Source: Roseovarius sp. (GTDB lineage: Bacteria; Pseudomonadota; Alphaproteobacteria; Rhodobacterales; Rhodobacteraceae). From it: a stretch of 9,039 bases of DNA. The stretch covers positions 1-9,039 of the forward strand of contig SLDH01000328.1 in assembly GCA_007125415.1 (NCBI GenBank). Direction: 5' to 3'. The position numbers were made by a program, and so were the translations under genes. Shown piece after piece: positions 6,899 to 9,039 of the stretch. Under the pieces are notes generated by a model, which had not been told where the DNA came from, made no database searches, and saw nothing but the letters and a program-made list of their open reading frames with translations. Position 1 is the stretch's first letter. Every line of letters begins with the position of its first letter.

Positions 6899-7222
6899 AT
6901 GAACCTGCCCCCGAAAGTGACCGAACGCGCCTTTGCCCGTCTGGCCGAAATCGGGGCCGCCCGGCAGGGGCAAGCCCTGCGCGTCGCGGTGGAGGGCGGT
7001 GGTTGCTCGGGCTTTCAGTATGACATCAAGCTCGATGGCCCGGCCGAGGATGATCTGATCCTCGAAGGGAACGGGGAAAAGGTGGTCGTGGACGCCGTGT
7101 CCCTGCCCTTTCTGACCGGAGCCGTGATCGATTTCAGCGAGGAACTCATCGGGGCGCGTTTCGTGATCGACAATCCCAATGCGTCGTCCTCCTGCGGCTG
7201 TGGCACCTCCTTTTCCATGTAG
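6899..7222 (+). CDS. erpA: A-type iron-sulfur cluster carrier (HesB/IscA/ErpA family)
   Basis: 107-aa cytoplasmic carrier that receives nascent Fe-S clusters from the assembly scaffold and delivers them to apo-proteins. The three family cysteines are present: C36 in VEGGGCSGFQY, and C99 and C101 in SSCGCGTSF near the C-terminus. Length is typical. The start ATG 6899-6901 has a GAAGGA site at the right distance. An in-frame ATG at 6863 would add 12 residues but lies at the predicted transcription start, so I rejected it. The family separates poorly into IscA, ErpA and SufA by sequence alone, so the symbol is tentative; with no isc or suf genes in view, ErpA-like insertion protein is the safest reading. 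It is divergent from dgt and lies 56 bases upstream of xth on the same strand, so co-transcription with xth is plausible. Confidence 0.92.
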   Translation: MNLPPKVTERAFARLAEIGAARQGQALRVAVEGGGCSGFQYDIKLDGPAEDDLILEGNGEKVVVDAVSLPFLTGAVIDFSEELIGARFVIDNPNASSSCGCGTSFSM

Positions 7223-7278
7223 CTTGCAGGGCCCGCGCCCATGCGCGATAGAGTTGGGCAACGAGCGGGGGCATGCGC

Positions 7279-8061
7279 ATGAAAATCGCCAGTTTCAATA
7301 TCAACGGGATCAAGGCGCGGATTGGCGCGCTGAGTGACTGGCTGAGCGAGGCGGAACCGGATGTCGCGCTCCTTCAGGAGATCAAGAGCGTTGACGAGGG
7401 ATTTCCCCGCGCGCATTTCGAGGACATGGGCTACCATGTCGAAACCCATGGCCAGAAAAGCTTCAATGGTGTGGCGATCCTGTCGCGCCGGCCGCTTGAG
7501 GACGTTCGCCGCGGATTGCCGGGCGACGCGGAGGATGAACAGGCCCGCTGGATCGAGGCCACGGTCATGGGCGCGGCGACCGCGATCCGCGTCTGTGGCC
7601 TCTACCTGCCCAACGGGAACCCGGCGCCGGGGCCGAAATACGATTACAAGCTCGCCTGGATGGACCGGCTGCACGCCCATGCGCAAGCGCTTCTGAACAC
7701 GGAAGAGCCGGTGGTGATGGGGGGCGATTACAACATCATCCCGCAGGACATGGACGCAAAACGCCCCGAGGCATGGGCCGAGGATGCGCTGGCGCGTCCC
7801 GAAAGCCGGGCGGCCTTTCGGCGGATCGTCAACCTGGGGTTCACCGATGCCTTCCGGGCGCGGCAGCAGGGGCCCGGGCACTACACCTTCTGGGACTATC
7901 AGGCCGGCGCATGGAACCGCGATGACGGCATTCGGATCGACCATTTTCTTCTGAACCCGCAGGCGGCCGATCTGATGAGCGACTGCGCCATCGACAAGGA
8001 AGTCCGCGCCCGCGAAAAGCCATCGGATCACGTGCCGATCTGGATCAAGCTCGAAGCGTAA
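7279..8061 (+). CDS. xth: Exodeoxyribonuclease III / AP endonuclease (Xth family)
   Basis: 260-aa Mg-dependent endonuclease/exonuclease/phosphatase-fold enzyme of base-excision repair. It cuts the backbone 5' of abasic sites and removes 3' blocking groups. Catalytic residues of the ExoIII family can be placed: N8 (SFNINGIKAR), E34 (LLQEIK), Y109 (GLYLPNGN), D150 and N152 (GGDYNIIP), D221 (RIDHFLL) and the D250-H251 pair (KPSDHVPIW). All are intact and the length is normal. I prefer ATG 7279, which gives the family start MKIASFNING and has GGGGG 7 bases upstream. ATG 7273, two codons earlier, is possible but sits too close to that site. The gene follows the Fe-S carrier gene by 56 bases and converges with the monooxygenase gene. 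Whether xthA or another paralogue cannot be said. Confidence 0.95.
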   Translation: MKIASFNINGIKARIGALSDWLSEAEPDVALLQEIKSVDEGFPRAHFEDMGYHVETHGQKSFNGVAILSRRPLEDVRRGLPGDAEDEQARWIEATVMGAATAIRVCGLYLPNGNPAPGPKYDYKLAWMDRLHAHAQALLNTEEPVVMGGDYNIIPQDMDAKRPEAWAEDALARPESRAAFRRIVNLGFTDAFRARQQGPGHYTFWDYQAGAWNRDDGIRIDHFLLNPQAADLMSDCAIDKEVRAREKPSDHVPIWIKLEA

Positions 8062-8174
8062 TTTCGTGCGATAATAGAATGTTACGCCGAAGTTGATTCA
8101 TCCCCACCCAGGCGCATGCCCGGCTGACGCAGGGGCGGTCAATTCGGGCCGAAACCGCGTCACGCAGAGATCGT
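8062..8174. other. Intergenic gap between convergent genes
   Basis: 113 bases between the stop codons of xth and the convergent monooxygenase gene. The first 40 bases are notably AT-richer than the surroundings. The rest contains an imperfect inverted repeat, GCGGT (8135-8139) with ACCGC (8154-8158), enclosing a short TTCGG/CCGAA palindrome. No T-run follows on either strand, so I cannot call a terminator with confidence. No ORF with a ribosome binding site is visible. Confidence 0.5.
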
Positions 8175-9039
8175 TCACCGGGAAGTTCTACCGGGAAATT
8201 CTGTCCCCTCGGTCACGTCATGCCCGTAGATCCAGTCAAGCCGGGCCATCATCCGGCCCGGCGCCAGAGCGCCACCGGCCTTAAGCGCCAGATGAGCTGC
8301 GAAGCGCAAGGGCTTGAAGGACAAGTGATATTTCCACGCATTGCCCGTTGCCGCGTCGATCACCTTGCGGGCGCGCGCCTGTCTGCGCGCCTGATAGGTT
8401 TCAAGCGGCGCACCCGCGCCCAGCACATCCGCGAGAACCCATGCATCTTCGAGCGCAAGATTGGCGCCCTGCGCCAGAAAGGGCAAGGTGGGATGCGCGG
8501 CATCACCCAGAATGGCCAGCCCATCGCTCTGCCATCGCTCCGCAACAGGGTGTCGGAACAGCCCCCAGAGATGCGTCTCTTCGATACGCGCCAGCACCGT
8601 CCGGGCCTCATCACCAAAATCCGCGAAGGCCGCGCGCAGATGCGCCGGATCATCCTTATGATCCCAGCCTTCCTCGGCCCAGTCCGCGCGCTCCTGCACG
8701 GCCACGATATTGAGCATGCTGCGATTCCGCAGCGGATAGACCACCAGATGCCGCCCCGGCCCCATATAGACACGCGCCTCTGGGGCTGCGGCCCCGTCCG
8801 CGGGGCATGTGGCGCGCCAGGCCACCTGCCCGGTAAAGCGCGGGGCCTGCCGTTCCCTCAGCGCGCGGCGGGTTTGCGAATGCAACCCGTCCGCCCCGAT
8901 GATCATATCCGCCTCGACACTGGCGCCACCGGCAAGATCAGCGCGGGGCCGCAGGCCGGGTCTCACGGCCTTGATCTTCTGCGAAAGCTCTATCGCCACA
9001 CCGGCGGCGCGCGCACCATCCGCCAGCGTATTGATCAGA
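8175..9039 (-). CDS. FAD-dependent aromatic monooxygenase, C-terminal part (runs off right edge)
   Basis: Partial class A flavoprotein monooxygenase (UbiH / salicylate hydroxylase-like family), which uses NAD(P)H and O2 to hydroxylate an aromatic ring or related substrate. 287 C-terminal residues are visible; the N-terminal FAD-binding GxGxxG motif lies beyond the window. The visible frame starts LINTLADGARAAGV, then has the DG motif GADGLHSQTRR (48-58), the second FAD-binding GD motif GDAAHPTLPFLAQGANLALE (178-197, with the His-Pro pair) and the family ending RLDWIYGHDVT (266-276). A GTG at 8999 is only an internal codon: the frame and homologous pattern continue to the window edge, so it is not a start. 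The last 11 residues extend past the usual ending and are encoded by two near-copies of TTCCCGGT. Substrate unknown: neighbours do not indicate a catabolic pathway. Ubiquinone-type hydroxylation is an alternative. Confidence 0.88.
   Translation of the reverse strand, partial: LINTLADGARAAGVAIELSQKIKAVRPGLRPRADLAGGASVEADMIIGADGLHSQTRRALRERQAPRFTGQVAWRATCPADGAAAPEARVYMGPGRHLVVYPLRNRSMLNIVAVQERADWAEEGWDHKDDPAHLRAAFADFGDEARTVLARIEETHLWGLFRHPVAERWQSDGLAILGDAAHPTLPFLAQGANLALEDAWVLADVLGAGAPLETYQARRQARARKVIDAATGNAWKYHLSFKPLRFAAHLALKAGGALAPGRMMARLDWIYGHDVTEGTEFPGRTSR

Noticed and set aside
6818..7261. 148-codon N-terminal extension of dgt
   Set aside because: It is antisense to the erpA-like gene and its promoter; the family's N-terminus begins at 6817.
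7015..8031. 338-codon open frame on the minus strand opposite xth and the Fe-S carrier gene
   Set aside because: Both plus-strand genes have complete catalytic motifs and good starts; the antisense frame has none.
8070..8080. GATAAT / TAGAAT as a -10 element after xth
   Set aside because: No -35 at the right spacing and no plus-strand gene follows; probably just the AT-rich intergenic composition.

Overview
The window is a GC-rich (well over 60 % by eye) chromosomal segment, almost fully coding, from an alphaproteobacterium, most likely a Rhodobacterales/Roseobacter-type organism. The basis for that assignment is the protein sequences and the gene order dgt - argS - SPOR protein - nagZ - scpA - scpB next to a divergent iscA/erpA-type gene, an order I recall as conserved in Alphaproteobacteria. 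No mobile element, CRISPR array, tRNA or rRNA gene is visible. All genes look intact except the two cut by the window edges.

Layout: (1) Positions 1-194, minus strand: 5' part of a small, very basic protein gene that runs off the left edge. (2) Positions 263-3660, minus strand: a tightly packed block read from right to left, SPOR-domain membrane protein, nagZ, scpA, scpB. The last three genes overlap the stop codon of the gene before them (GTGA, TGATG and an 8-base overlap), so translational coupling is likely. (3) Positions 3736-5481: argS, then toward higher coordinates dgt (5639-6817), both minus strand. The 157-base gap between dgt and argS is unusually structured: it has segments that can form two mutually exclusive helices, plus a further hairpin and a possible promoter. 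(4) Positions 6818-6898: short divergent intergenic region with a convincing sigma-70-like promoter for the plus-strand A-type iron-sulfur carrier gene (erpA/iscA-like, 6899-7222). (5) Positions 7279-8061, plus strand: xth, an exonuclease III-type AP endonuclease. (6) Positions 8062-8174: noncoding gap between convergent genes. (7) Positions 8175-9039, minus strand: C-terminal part of an FAD-dependent aromatic-ring monooxygenase that runs off the right edge.

Functionally the minus-strand block is housekeeping for growth and division: dNTP hydrolysis (Dgt), arginyl-tRNA charging (ArgS), a septal peptidoglycan-binding protein (SPOR), peptidoglycan recycling (NagZ) and the condensin accessory proteins (ScpA, ScpB). 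The plus-strand pair covers Fe-S cluster delivery and base-excision DNA repair. I see no sign of a new defence or mobile system. The most unusual items are the alternative-helix leader in front of argS, the hairpin between argS and the SPOR gene, and the small basic gene after scpB, where I recall tatABC in related alphaproteobacteria.
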